Origin: Triops longicaudatus
Lineage: Eukaryota; Arthropoda; Branchiopoda; Notostraca; Triopsidae
Length of the DNA: 64,000 nucleotides
Assembly: GCA_022885665.1 (NCBI GenBank)
Contig: JAGQDJ010000072.1
Coordinates: 248,001 to 312,000, forward strand
Reading direction: 5' to 3'
Below the pieces are notes generated by a model, which was given only the letters and a program-made list of their open reading frames with translations, ran no database searches and was not told the DNA's origin. The position numbers and the translations under genes were made by a program. Of the stretch, positions 12,301 through 27,300 are shown in pieces. Positions within the stretch are counted from its first letter, which is position 1. The number at the start of each line of letters is the position of its first letter.

Positions 12301-15300
12301 GATTCGTTCCGGTTGCTCTTTCCACTTGAGCAACGATCGTAAATCCGCTGCGTTTAAAAACCCATTTCAGTAAATATTTGCAAAAAAGCACAAATCCTCC
12401 CTCCTCAAAAAAGTGCAAAACTTTAATTACCATTTTGAGTGAGTTTGGTGGAGCAGAGCAATAAATCTACTGTCACAAACTCTTTCGCACTCTTCGAGAA
12501 TAGGAACGTGGAGCTCAATCTCGATGTTTTGCTCGGACTCGGACCGTTGAGGTATCGAACGGATGACGCAAGGTTCAAATAGTTGTTAGGGTCTTTGAGC
12601 AATGTCGGATCTTCACATTTATACACCAACAAATCGTGGGGACCATCTTGCAACACGGTTTCTTCTTCGTCCATCAACGGCGTGAAGGAGAACCCGAACA
12701 TTTTTCGCTCAGTACGATCCTTGGCTGTAAAACAATTCCAGTTACAGCATTTCAAACTTTTTACTAGTAACATATTTCTTCACTTGAGCAGTGGTAATAC
12801 TCGAGTCGCAAATGTGACGTCTTGTACCGCTCGGTCGGTAAGGTTACACGAAACATGTCACCCCAACGTGGATTATTCTGATGGTACAGAATGAGCGAAT
12901 GATACATGCTCTGCCCTTCTTGGCTTGCAGAACCAGACAAACAACCCTGGAATTAATAAAAAAAGTGAAATAAAAAAAAAACGTATACAACTAAAACAAG
13001 TGCAAAACACGTAAAAAATACTTCCAGAAATGCGTAATCGAAAATATATGCGAAATAGACGACATTCAGTAGATGTGAAGAAAACACGACTGAATCAAAG
13101 GCGTATCAAAGAATTATTTTCTTTCTTACCGGCAAAACGTGGCCTGCTTCATCTAATAATAACACCGTAATTAGTACGTTTTTGCTGGAAGACTTTCCGG
13201 CTCGGTCAAAGTCTGCTTTGTCCAGAGTGACGTATAAATCATTTCTAAATCAGCAAGTAAATTGGAAAAAATACACGATTAAAACAGATAATAGGAAAAT
13301 TAAAAAACACCCTACCTGACGTCGCCTGGCATGATGATATCAGGAAACCCGAGTTTCTTTGTCAAAGGAATGTTCTTGAAGAGATGCAGATGTTCCGGTG
13401 ACGTGGTTAAATCTCCGCCGACTAACTTCAGAGAAATATCTGAAAATACAGTAACGATTAAGGAAAATACGCAACAGATGCAAGAAAAAAAAGCGAGAAT
13501 ACTCAAAAAGGTTGCACTTCACTTATTAACAGGAAGTTATATTGAAATGCAACTGTAAAGTACGTCTTGACTAAAATGTCTAAATTTCTTAACTACAATC
13601 ACGTGAAAGTTAACAGAATCTGAACTGTACTTCGGTACAATGTAAATTGACAACAAAACACAGACGAATTACTCACAGAAATACATCACATATAAAATCT
13701 AAGGAGCAAAATTCGTGAAAACTCTGAATTCTCAGATGGCATAACTCAAAATTTGGTGATCTAATTCTTCAATTTGTCTCCTTGATTGCAAAATTCATGG
13801 CTTGTTTGCTAGCTACAGTAGAATCGCGTTATAACGAAAATCCCCAGAACCTGAAAGAAATTGTTCGGTATATCCACATTTAAATAAATCATTCCGTGAA
13901 AATCCCTTAATTGTAACTGGCAATTTTTTTTATAAAAAAGGGTTCATTATAATAACACTCTATTGTATTCTGACAAAATGTTAAATTTTCAAAACCTTCG
14001 AACGTTTATTTTTGGATTCTGGAGATTTTATTGGTCACAACTTGCTAATATGTAACGTCTAATAGTAATAGCTCTTAAATAAGTAGAAAAACTCCTATAA
14101 AAATAGTTGAACTTATTAGTTGTATCGGTTTTAGTAGGAGTTCTTATTACCACACATGGCATGTCCGGAAACAAGACTATATTTGCTGCTCTGTTTCCTC
14201 GCAATGAGTTCATGGAGCTGGTACCAATCCTTTTCCTCGGCTTGGTACATTCTCAGCGAAAACTCTTTCTCTTCAAGAGCCAAATCGACATTTTGCTGCG
14301 CTTCGCTTAAACTCAACACGGAGACAGCCAGCGGTCTGCGGTACATATGTTGGTGAGATTTCTTAGAAGCCGATTCCGTATACAACATTCGTCCCAACCG
14401 AATGACTTGGACCACAACGTACAAATCCTTGGCCAAATCCGCCGTTCCCAAATCCTGTTTCATCACGCAAACACGAATTTTATATACAAAAAGAAAATTG
14501 TCTTTAAAAAGAAACTGTTGACTTACCGTAAACAGAGTGCAATTGCTGTGGACTTTGTCTACATAGCTGAAAAACCCCTCTTTGGAAACTTTGACTAGGA
14601 ATCTCTCGCTATACAAGAAACCCAACAAAAACCTGGTTAAGAGCTGCCAGAGATAAATAATAAAACGCACGCCACAAAAAAAGGTGCGGAAAATTTGCCC
14701 AGAACGCTCAAGTTCCGAAACGCAAACAGAACAATTTGTTGCGCTGAAATAATAAAAAGGAACACGAGGAAAGTTACAAGGTTCTAGTGCTTACCTCACG
14801 TAACGGGACTTTTGCATGTCATAAAGCGCAAAGTACACTTCTATATCATCGCTGGAAGGGTAGCCAAAATGCCGCATGCAAAAGTATAATTGGTAACTGG
14901 CACACGACTCCAAACGCTTCGGACGACCAGCGGAATTACACCACTAAAACAGAAGGGAAACGTAACAACTATTAATTTGCATACTTTTACAAGATTAACT
15001 GTCTGACTTCTTAATAAATTCGCCCAGAACCTTCACTACTTAGTTTTACCGTACCTCCAAAGACCTCCGTGAGTGTTTTTCCGCCTCAGACACATTACAA
15101 TGCAATTTTGGGGACGAAATACTTAATTTCTTTCTTTTAGAGTATGTTTACTTCAGCAAGTGCTCAAACTATTTACTAACACGACGAGAAATCTTCGAAC
15201 GCAACAGACGTCATATTATTCTGCTATTTGTACAAAGTTTATTTTTCCTTTTCTTTTAATTCGTTGCTTCATTAGCAGAACAAACCCTCGCGGTCACTAA

Positions 15301-18300
15301 TCGCTTAAACGTGCCCACTTTTTGCTACGTTTGCTGGTCTCTTAATGCCCTACGTCAAACATTTACATTATTCAACCTGGCGTGTTTTCAAAAGTATTTT
15401 GTTTCTCTGCACACCCTTTTGTACTCATTTGCGGTTTCCCACGCCAACTACGTGAAATCCTTTGAACCTGCGTGCTAATAAATCAACGCGGACTAATGAA
15501 TAAGTTTTTGTACTCGACTGGGTAGAATTAAGCACTGCGTCAGCTGACGTACACTTTATAGTTTTTGCACAATGCTACACATTACACACAACCTGCTGTA
15601 AATCTACCTCTTCAGTTTCGCAAAACAAATGAATGGTCACGGCTTGGCATCACTTTAATAAAGTTGTCAACTAATACTACGGGAATATACTACCACGAAA
15701 CCACCAGAAAAAAATATGTGACTCATTTCTTTCAACCTTAAATAAACAGGAAACCTCCCTCACCATATTAAATTAAACTAGTTGGAAAAATAAAAAGAAC
15801 ATTCTTGAACATAAAATATATAAACATAAAATAAAATTTAATTAAATGGAAATGGAAAACGAAACTGAATTCTGAGTTTTTCGTCTCGATGCTGAAGCGT
15901 TCATCGTTAATTTCCTTCGCTTCCTAGGTAAAAGATTCGCACAGCTATTTATCTGCAAATTAACTCTTAGCGATTAGTTGACAAGGGCAAAACAAAGACT
16001 TATACCTTGAAATCTCACAGAAATTTCGACAAGTGAAAACAGCGAAACGAAACATGAATTATATAACCTTACACTTTATTTGTTCGAAATATCACCCCTC
16101 TCTCCCCGATCTTTCGATTCATTATGCACTTCCAATTCGATAAGTCTCCGTAGGAATAAGATTAAACATAACTAAAAAAAAAAAATAAAAAAAACACCTG
16201 CCCGCAATGGTTGTTTGGGTAGTTTAAAAATCTCCGTTGATAGGCCTGAACTTGCATTTTTTAAAAAAAAAAATCTGCTGCCCGGCATGTAGGGCGCCTT
16301 TGATAAAGCGAGCCGCGTCAAATTAGCCACGGAGCTGAAGATGAAAGTGCTAAGGAAAACAATAGCGCATTTCCTAAACGGCGGGCGGACATTAATGCAT
16401 ATTCAATCCATAAAGTAAAGGCCTTACACTATCCTATCTTTTCCATAATCTCTCTAGTATACGTCAAGCGATCGCTGAACGTCATCATACAGCAACTCTT
16501 CGCTGATAACCTGCTGCTTTGCGTACCTAGCGTTCTTCTAGCGAGAGACAAGTTAACTTCCTAGACAACAACCGCTCAAAGTGAAGTGGGGCAGATGATT
16601 TTGGTTGGAGCTTTCCAAGGTCAAAACCGAACTCATATACTTCCACGCGAAAACACGCTGGAAATGCTCAATTTTTGGGGGGAGGAATTCAACAATACGA
16701 ACCCCGGAGAGACAGTGACATATCCTTGCTTTATCTACCATTCCCATATACTACAGAAGAAGCTCACGTTCCGCATAACATCTGAGAGCAACCAATAGTT
16801 CACAAAAGCTAACAAGGGACTACAAGTCGGCCAACAGAGACCAACTATGGATTTCGAGAGGCAACTGTCATTCAGCGCTAAAAGACACGGCATGGTGGTA
16901 CGTTTTTTTCCAGGATCATGATCATGTTGCTCCCAGGATGCGTCCTACCACGCAAACATACGGACGAGGAGCCAACACGACGGGACGTTTTTGTATGGCA
17001 CTTGTTTAACTAAAATTCCTACAGTGACCATACTGCATGAGTTCAGCAACGAATTTTTGAAAAATACAAGGAACGTTTTAGTTTCCAATGCGGCGTCAGA
17101 TGCGAACTTCTAATCAGTTTTCTGAATTTGGCAATCTGAGGAGAATAGACAAATAATCGTGGTAATTCGTGATCGAATAAAGGCCTAGAAGTACAGGAAG
17201 CGAGTATGGAAGATAATGACATAGAAGCATTAAAAGGAAGCTATCAAGATAGTTATGAAAGACCACTGTAAGTCTGCCGACGCAAATTCACAAGAGTGCC
17301 GGTCTGAGAGACGACACAAAATCGGACGACTCACTCGCCAACCATCTCCTACTCCAGGCGCGTGGCAAAGTGGAACCGGCGCTCTGTTCCTGCCAGAAGC
17401 AATTAAGCCAAGACCTTACCTATCTCCTACTCAACTGCCGCAAGCTCAACAGGTGAATATAATCTCACTACACGAATTGAGCACTCGCTGCATACACGGT
17501 AACACGATACTCGTACGTATCCAGTTACACTAGCAGTTGCTGCATTCAAAATACTAAATTTCTCTTCAAAATATTGTCAGGCGAGTCCACACTGCATTCT
17601 CCGGAATCTGCCATTTAGCATATTTGTCTATTTTTTATGCTTGCCTTCGAATATATGAATAAATTGTCCACAGAATGGGGTACTTCATTTCCGTTCCTAA
17701 AGCTCAATAATTTACCAAAAGTGGTTTCTATCATTTTCGCAGGACCTCTCAAATATGCTTCTGTCAACCTCGATTATGGAAGCTCCCGTTTACATCAACC
17801 GCATTAGCGAATATTTTCCTTCGTAAACGATGGGTTTTTGCGTTAATTTAGAAATATTTACTCGTGAATGGTATCAGTTTTTTGTAAGTGACTCACGATA
17901 GTATAATTATTATTATAATATAAATTAATATCATAGTATTTAATTGTATAAAGTATAAAAACGAAATTTATTTTCCATTATCATTCCGCACCGGAAGTTT
18001 CTAAAATTTTTCCTCATGTGCTTTGACATGCAAATTGATTATATAAACTATTCGACTTATCAACTACCCTCCGTACCCGACCAACTGACAAAAAATCGAT
18101 GTCATTACCAAACTGAATGCTCAGAATCTTTCGGATACCACAGAATTGCGTGGATGTTTTCCAAACTACCAATTGGACAAGATTTGTGTGATTTGCAAAT
18201 GTTGGCAAAATTTGATAGATGATTTCTGTTTTTAAGACGCAGAAAATGTTCACCCAAGTGCACGGCATGTTACTTAAACATAAATAAATAAATAAAAAAA

Positions 18301-21300
18301 TAGAGAATTCATCTATGTTCTGTTTGACCTTAGGGTTGATAAATTATTCGGACACGTTTTGAAGCTTACCGACGAAGAAGTGCTGTGCTGCTTACTGGTT
18401 TCCGAACTGTCCAAATGCTAAAAAAGAAAGACATCAATTATTAAGAAAACAAGTTTATCCCAAGCTTCCCAAATATGCATAATTGCAGCATGTATAATTA
18501 CTCACGCCTAGTTTTTTACTACCAGGAATTTTCTAAAATCCCTTACCAGAAAAAAGGAAGGGAAAAAAAGAAAAAGTCTCCAATTTGAAAAATTAAAATG
18601 AGTGAAACAAAAACCGGTCCAGTAAGTGTATAGCTATTTAACATGCAAAGCAAGCAAGCATTCCTGAAACATCTCATCTTTGATTTAAGCTTCAGCATGG
18701 AAATTGTTGTCAGCCAAAAATTTTTTTTTTCGTTCTTTTTTCTCTCACTATCTGTCTACACTTCTATTCCTCCCCTTGTCTTGCATTTTCCCCTTAAGGC
18801 TCCCTCTTCAACTTCTTCCTAGTCGTCAGACAAGGGCAAATAAAATATGCAAATGCCCACCCACGTTCTTCACATACCGCATGGTAAAGTTCCACAACGC
18901 CCACTGAGTCCGGGTCCACGACATGGTCACCTTGTCTCGGCACCAGATCCAGCCTCAATTTCCTATTTAGAAAATAAAAAAGGATTACTGACATATCGAC
19001 AATACCTCTACAAAAAGAAAAAAAGAAAAGAAAAATTCTTTACAAGTGTCCTGAAGAATGGGCATGTCCCTTGCCCTCATTTGTTTCTTTAGAAAAGTGA
19101 CAAGAATAAAGAATTCGAGTTCTACCACTGGACTTTTCTTAATGACAACCACGATTTCCTTTGTGCCTTTTCTCAGCCTCCAATCCTTTTTTTTTTTCTT
19201 TTACTTTTAAACAAAATCCAAGTTCCCCCAAAAACTGGATTCTCGTGAGAACGGATGACGTCAGTCTGGCGTTACCATAATATTTCACAGCAACCGTGTG
19301 TGAGAACAAAACGCCTCAAGTCGATGACGTTTTCGTGGAATACTTCCACAATTACGAAAGCGACGCAAAGCAACTCCTCAATCTTTCGCCAATCAGCTTG
19401 TTCACATTAGAGACGTAGCCTTGGAAAGTACGGTATAACAAGCCCGTAAAAGGGCATGTCGTTTTTGTATATACAGAGGCGATTGGAAAGGCAATCGCGT
19501 TCTGCTTTGCTTGATTTCTGTAGCGCAAAGGTTTCAGGGGGCAAAAAGGGACGTTTAAGCCAAGTACTGTAATACTGTAAGCAGGGGTTCAATGTAACGG
19601 TTTTATGGGTAGGTTCCAAGGAGGTTTACACCGAAACCTCCCTAAAACAAACCTAACACGGTCGGAGGGGCAAGAAGTCCTTCGGAACTACCCTTGAATT
19701 GAGCACTTAAATGGGTCGCAGGTATGTTTGGCGGACTTTGATCTTTTCTGCACGGTTCTTTCAACTTGGCTTGCTGTAGAGTTGTGCAGCCAGTTGTGGT
19801 AAACACGCGCTTATCTATTCTGGTGTCATACTTTCTCCCCCCTCCAACTACAGATTTCCGTCGCAGATCTTGGCAGACCCTAGGTGAATACCAAGTAGAA
19901 ATGCTGCTATTGTACAGTGCGGCTGAAAGGCATGAGAAATGGAATGAAGTAGTAAGACACGCGTGAAACAAAATGAAAGCCCTGTGTACGGGCGACAAGG
20001 CGAAGAGAACGATAAAATCGCCTTGAAATTCAGGCAAAGGAATGAATTATGCAAAGAAAATTAGCTATCTAACATCAAAATAAAATACACTTGTAAATAC
20101 TGGAGTCCTCGAAGTACTATATTATAAACTGGAATGTGTAGCTAAAAGTGTAGTGTAATAGGTTTGTTTGCTAACTTTGTAACACTACTTTTTACAAGAA
20201 ATAACTAAGCAAAAAATACTACTACATAAAATATAATGTTTTATGCTATTAATGTTTAAGTGTTTTACTTTCCGAGCCCTACTGTAAATTTCAAATGGAA
20301 AAATACAATGCCCAAACACATGTTCACAGCATGTACACAAAAACATTTTGGAAAATCTTTCCTGTAATTATTTATTAAAGCAGAAACCGTTATAACGAAG
20401 CTACTCGGGGAAATTTTTTATAAATAATTACAACTACATACTGAAAATATTAAAAACGTTAAAATGTTCGCGAATTTAAAGTTCGTTACACCGGAAATTT
20501 TTCTATACATTTACATAACTCGGACATTAAAATCCGTTCGCTATAGCAAAGAGTCCGTTAGAAAATGGTTCGTTATTACGAGATTCTATTGTAATAGAGT
20601 AGAATCTCGCTATAACGGACCATTTGGGAAGAGCACCTCAAAAAGTGAATAACCAGGACTATTAGTTTCAAGAAGGGTTTATTTCCCAAACAGAATATTA
20701 TTTTCACGCTAATTCATGAATAATGCAAAAGTTGTAAATCATCGTAAATACAGAACATGGTAAAAGTGCGGCCGAAACAAACAAAAGAAATCGAGCTAAG
20801 ACGCTTTGTACAATTAGATTTATCTCCCCTATAAAACAGATATTTATAACACCTCATTTACGATTATCTTCGCATGCTTTGTAGGCAACTTTCAAACAAA
20901 GCTTACGTCACTTGTGCTCTCGAAATCTTTACAACTTCCTGAACTGGAACACGTACTACTGCACCTTCCTGTACGCATTACAGATCAAAATAACCCACTT
21001 TTTTTCCGGCATTTACTGGTTTACTCTACTGAACTACAGATAAGAACCAAACGTTAGTAATTGCAATAAACTCGCAATTCAATATTAACAAATTCAATAT
21101 AATAAATATACGATTAAAATACCCAGAATGTATACGTTAGAAAAATAGAAAAACTCTTTGCAATTTCATAATTCTACTTCCGGTTACCCAATTCTCTCAA
21201 TAGTCCAATATTCCCTTAAAATAACCCAGAAAATGCGTTCGTACCCATACATTTTCTCAAAAAGACCGCGAGAAAAAATTGAACGCCAGGCACGCTACCG

Positions 21301-24300
21301 AATTGAAGGTAGTTAAGCAATATCACAGGTAGCGGAGCAAGGTGGGGGGAAAAGGTAGTCGACTACAATCGAAGAACAAAAGAAAAAAGGCTTCAGCACG
21401 GTCCTCATCGTGTTTCTGGCAATAGGCAATGGTACCCAAAACACGAAACGTTGTAGATTCATATAAAAAAGGCACAAGAATTTCCCCCTGTTCTCCAAAG
21501 GGCTCCCGACGATTACGCCAATAGCTTCTGCTACCGAAGAACTACCGAAGTTCCCTACCGTCTTCGTGGTTCGTGGGTAGTCGTTCCATCAGCAGCACAA
21601 CTAGTAGTCGTAGCAGTGCTCGCTGCTGCTAGTGCCTTTTTTAATATCTTCTCCGCCTCGCTTACAAGTTTGTCTCGGGAGGGTCCAATCCCTAAATTAC
21701 CCCCCCTCCTTTCTGAAAAATGTCTTTCTTTTATAATATGCCCCAAGCAGGAGAATGAAAATTCATTCGCATCACCCATGTTCATACCCCCCAACCCCCC
21801 TCACTTAAACCAGTAGGGGATCCTTATCTCCAACAATTCTTCTTTGTTTTCCAGCAGTAGGCATCCCACAGTAATTGAGCTTTTAACATAGTTCTTCTCA
21901 GTTTAAAAAAAAAAATCCTGTGAAATTTGGGAAGTACGGAAGAGCATGGGTATTTCCGGAAGTGTTTAAATTCAAGTCGTAGTATCCGTAGAAATTAAAT
22001 TTCAGGCCATTTTTTTCCTAAACGTGGTGTAATCAGCTCCAGGTTTCCGAGAATTTCGTTTACGCTCCATGACGAGTGGCTTTTCCCTTCAGATGCCACC
22101 ACGGAAATTACCATACCTTGAATAAGAAAGGCACCGCATCACGAAGGCTAGGCGGAGCTTATTGGAGGGGAGGCTTGGGATAAGAACCTGCGGGGACTTG
22201 TTGCTTCAGTGTTCCGTTTTTCCTCCTTTACTTCTTGGCCCGCTCGCTTCAACGGTTTCCCAAACCCTTAGCAGCAACTTGACCAGCAACAAGTTCTGCT
22301 CTGCTTCATTGTCTTTTTGACCAGTCGCCTGCCCAGTTTGGGTCCAGTCAGGTTTCCTCCCTACAAGCTGTCGGAGCCATTCCGACTTGTTGAGTTTATC
22401 AGTGCCGTTGTGAGCTCGGGAGCCTTATTAGTGATTTAACGCTCTTTACTGGATTAACTATAAAACTTCAATCAGAAGGTAAGCTTCACAGCCCGTTACG
22501 TGAACGTGTTTAAAAGTGATTACCGCGTTCTCTGAACGTGTTCTTCTGTACGTAATAACCGTCTCGGAGACACTTAAGTGTGAATACGGCGTGGAGACAA
22601 AAAAGTCCTAAAAGCTTTTGTATAAGAAATTCATTATAAAATTGTTTAAGACTGGCGGTTTTTTGTTGCTTTCTTCGAACGATAAAAGCGTGGTTCACAA
22701 GAGAGTTTAAAAAGGTGCGGCTGCTTGACGTGCCGCACCTCCCCAGCTCGCACCTGGGCCATCCTGGGAACCAGCAGGAGTTCTTGCCCCCCTACCCCCC
22801 AACACCCCCGATCCCTTTCTTTTTACCTTGGCACCAAAATTTCTTCAGGGGAAAATCTTTCCTTTTTCCAAAAATTTTCGTGTTTTCAACTTGACGTAAT
22901 CTATGCTAAGCTATTGCCCACGTTACGAAACGCTGATTGAGCAAATCCACAGCATCCGTCCGGGAAGCGAACGAAATTTCCTGTGCAATCGTAACTTTGC
23001 GGTTTGGGGGGAACAAAAGAGGTAGACTTCTCTCAGGCCTTAGCTCTGAGGTGGGAATTTTGTGCCTTTAGAGGTGACGCGAAGGATTCACTGAACGCTT
23101 GAACGACGCTCATTGCTCCTGATACCCGTGACGCATGGCGTGATCAGGCATAGCGTTGGCACCTGCAACAGGTAGTTTCGTACGTCGAAGCGTTAGGATG
23201 ACCAGAAGCTCCCAATGCAGTGTAAGGGCGTTGAAACTTGAATCCTGAAGCCTTGGCTAGGGAAGAAAAAGAAAAAAAAAATCTCGTAAGATTTCGGTAT
23301 CTTGCATCAGAGAACGAAATAGTTGGTTTTATTCGAGCTACTAAAGAAGCTTAAGGACTTGTTGCTACTCTAAGTGGTATTTACTTTCGTAAAATCCTAT
23401 TTTTTTTTAGTAAAGAAAATCAAGTATAATGTATAGTTGGCAATATCCTTGTGCTTTTCATGCCACAGATTGTAGTACGTTTTAGATTTATTTTCACAGT
23501 CAAACGAAAATTATTTTTAAAAATTATGCGAATAGTGAACTTGTAGAGAAATAGATGTTGAACTATAGTATCGTGTTTAAACCGAGTTATTAATGTAATG
23601 ACAATTAATTTGTCAAGATCTGAGCTGACAGGTGAAATACGCTCGAGATATTAGTAACCCATCATAAAAGCATGGTACAGTACACAATAATCAATCTGTG
23701 CATAAGAACAGCCAATAATGCTGTGAAATTCTTCGGATTTTACAAGTTGTTTAGCGTTGTACGATTACGGATCAGTGTCGTGTGTCGCACTGCTGCTTGA
23801 TTTGGTGTACTGTACTTTTTGCAAAAGTAATAGGGATTAAACATTGTAACGTCAAGTTAAATAATTCATTGTTTAAATTAGAAATTAAGTTAAAATATTC
23901 ATTGTTTCATTCGCGACTTCCACATTAATTGCTCCTACAAATTATTATGTGGCTCTTGCTCGAGTAAGAATTAATTGGCAGAAATTGTGTCACTGCTGGA
24001 TGACAACCGAAAAACATGCGCGAGAACGAGGAACTTTCAAGCGTAAACATGAAACACAAAAAACTATCGTCACACGATTGAAATATAATAAACTTTCTGT
24101 CCTATTTATTCGAAATTCCAAGGACGTGAGAATTTTCGAGTGAAACCGACATTTTTAGTGTAATATAATTTACTCAAACGTAACTCCAAAGTATCCGTTC
24201 ACTTGATAACTTTTTTATATATCCTGGTGCTTTTTAGTTTTCCGTTGGACAAATTGCTTTTCTCGGTTAGCTAATGTAGCCTGTGTTCATAGAAAAGTAA

Positions 24301-27300
24301 CGTTTGAAGCTGACCAAACATTTCTAGGGAAACGAATGTTTAAACGTAGTCAGTGTGAAGGGACAAATTAATCAGCGTAAACACTCCCAGCTGGGAAGGA
24401 GACATAAACATGTAACTGTAACCGAAATCTTACGTAAAAACAAGAACTCAATGCTTCCAGATGCTTACGAGGAAATTGATAAAAAAAATATGTGCTTTAC
24501 AAAAATACGTTTCAGAAAAGCTTGCCACTAAATACTTTTATTTCAACGAGCTTTTCTAGTATAATTTTACATCACGTAATTTCTTAAACCTGAATTGCAC
24601 TTGTTTTCACGGTTAAACGAAATAAGACTTCGCCTATTATCGTGTGAATTACTATTATTTTTCCTAACCAATTTTACACGTAAAAATTAACTAATTTTCA
24701 AATTAATACAATTTTTCTAGTAAACAAATATTTACCTGTATCTCTATTCCCAATTTCCAGATCACGCTTGGAAAGCCGTAATCCTAAACCACTAAAAGAT
24801 GGCCGTGTTCGGACTCGTCGCCAGCACCGCCGCTTTCATCCGCGTGCGGTTTCTCATCGACAAAGCCAAGATCGACAACAGCATTTTCCGGCTGCATTAT
24901 CGGTTCACCTGTGCCGTGTTCTTTACCGCTTGCATCCTGCTCACGGCTTTTGATCTCATCGGGAACCCCATCGACTGCATCACCGATGACGGTTTTCCGC
25001 GTCCTGACGCTCTGAATACGTACTGCTGGATCCAGTCCACTTACACTATCCCAGGCCTGAAGCACAAGCCGGTGGGGACGGAGGTAGCACACCATCAAGT
25101 CGGTCCCGAGACCCGCGGTCCGGGCGAGGAAGGCCGCTTCCATACCTACTACCAGTGGGTTCCCTTCATGCTGTTCCTGCAAGGCTGCATGTTCTACGTG
25201 CCCCACGCGTTGTGGAAGCGGCAGGAGGAGTACAAAATCCGGGCCATCACAGACGGCATGCGCGGCAACTACTTGTGCGACAACGCCGAACGGAGTTCCA
25301 AAGCCAAACTCCTCTCGACATACTTGTTCCAAACCTTGCACACCCACAACCCTTACGCATACAAATACGCGCTCTGCGAGCTGCTCAACTTCATCAACGT
25401 GATTGGCCAAATTTTCTTCATCGACAAATTCTTCGACGGTGTGTTCCTCAAGTTTGGCACGCAAGTGATCCAGTTTACGGAATGGGAGCAGGAGAACCGC
25501 ACGGACCCCTTGCGCGAGGTGTTCCCCCTCATGACCAAATGCCACTTTAAAAAGTACGGTCCCTCGGGCACCCTGAATACCCACGATGCGTTATGTGTCC
25601 TGGCGCTCAACGTGCTCAACGAGAAAATCTACGTCTTCGTCTGGTTCTGGCTCGTGTTCCTCTCTGTGCTCAGCGGGCTAGCTTTGCTTTATCGGTTCGT
25701 GACGGTCTTCTCGCCGGTGGTCCGCACGTACCTGTTCCAAAGGATCTCCAAGCTCAAGAATGCCAACACACTGGACGCCATCGTCCAGCGGACGCAGTAC
25801 GGTGACTTCTTTTTCATGCTCCTGCTTTCGAAAAACTTGGACGGCGCGGCGTACCAAGAAACGTTGGAGGAGTTGGGCCATTTGCTCACCTTGGAAGACC
25901 GTGGCGGCTACAACCACAACAACCATAACCAAGAGGACCATCCGAAACGTAAGCTCAATAATGCTAGGGAATCTTCTGCTACTCCCTTCTTGACCAATTT
26001 TGCCACTTTAGAGCGATAATGGACAAGCGAAATCATGTGCCCAACACGAAACCTCCACGAACCACGCCACCGCCATCTTTTTTTTTTCATAATATCACGA
26101 TGGGCTGCCAATACTTGTAAGAAATGTTTCGATTCTCCACTGGTGAATGGAAAGCAATAATGGGAAATGATGGGGGGATGAACACTTTGATGAGAGATAT
26201 GGTGGAATCGACGTCCCCACTGGTTACGATCTGAGGATTGGAGATGGAGGAGAATCAAGTGCCTAGTGCTTTCACGAACGCAAGATTGCGATAAGCCGAT
26301 TTTCTTTTTCAATCTGTGAAAGGATTTCACTTTACTACTGTCTGCCTTATGGTTATTTTTTTCCCAAAAAATATCTTATCGATGTCGGATATTCGTGGGT
26401 GCGAAGACCCGAGAGCTTCAACGCACCTCTGTGATGTATAAAAACTGCATAATAATTTCTACTATTCATTCTCTTTGTTGTGTGCTTTAATTTTTTTTTA
26501 AATCGACCATTTTGGTGAGGATATTCCAAATTTTTTGGTGTCACGTTTTATACTGCCCCAATCAGTGTGAAGATGGGACAAACGTTCACCGTTTTTCTTA
26601 TGGGAAAATAGAACGGATGACGATTACTGTCCGCATCTAGTCCCACCTACCCCAGTTTTTCTCTCTTTTTTATATGAAAACTTGAGACTGTTAAAGAAAA
26701 ATAAAATATCCTAATGTCCGTATGAAGTGCTCTAGCCGTGTAAGATGACGTTGCAATAATTTAACTGCCTGCCAGGAATTTCTCACTTCGAAGGCGGGGT
26801 TTTTTGAGTGGCATTTCAACGTGAAGAAGTTAATAAAAATGCAAAAAGGGAGAATATCCCCTTGCATGCTTTTCAATTGTACATTTTTTATTCTAATGTA
26901 TCCTTTGTATGGGACTAGTCTCGTGCCTTTGGTGTGAATACAAGTCCAATTTGTTCTAAATTCACTCAAATATTTCTAGATGCTTCCAAAAGTTATTTTC
27001 ACGTTAAGTAGTCTTTATTCATTTTATAATTTGTCTACTTTCGTATAGTACATTTCTATTGCACCTGGTAGCAAACAAAACAGTCCTAATTTTCTTAACT
27101 ATTTTGGAATGGATTAATTACTTAATTAAGGTTAGAAAGTATCTAGTTTTGGCACGTAATGTTTGTAAAATTTTTTAAATTCTTCTCACTTTATAAAAAT
27201 TATGCATCGCTAAATTCAATACTAAATTCCTCTGACATATTGTTTCAAAAACACAACATTCATCTCTTAATTTATACAATAAGATAAAGCTTTTGATTGC

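Larger units (their letters stand above)
18963..24761. other. DOCK intron 6, distal part; innexin upstream DNA
   Basis: Long intron DNA of the DOCK gene that is also the upstream region of the nested innexin. No protein-coding exon is convincing. A GC-richer island at about 22140-22480 and a second at about 22960-23250 stand out from the AT-rich background, and pogo-type repeat ends lie at 20381-20625. A 9-bp perfect hairpin (AGGTGCGGC, 8-base spacer, GCCGCACCT) sits near 22712-22740. Confidence 0.45.

Noticed and set aside
16553..17533. Small open frames in DOCK intron 8
   Set aside because: No domain, no codon bias different from surrounding DNA, and no exon chain could be built.
24784..25584. 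266-codon open frame antisense to innexin
   Set aside because: A shadow of the GC-rich innexin coding frame; it has no domain, and innexin motifs are clear on the other strand.
25155..25805. Other-frame plus-strand open frames in the innexin gene
   Set aside because: Frame shadows caused by high GC; Arg/Pro/His-rich composition with no family features.
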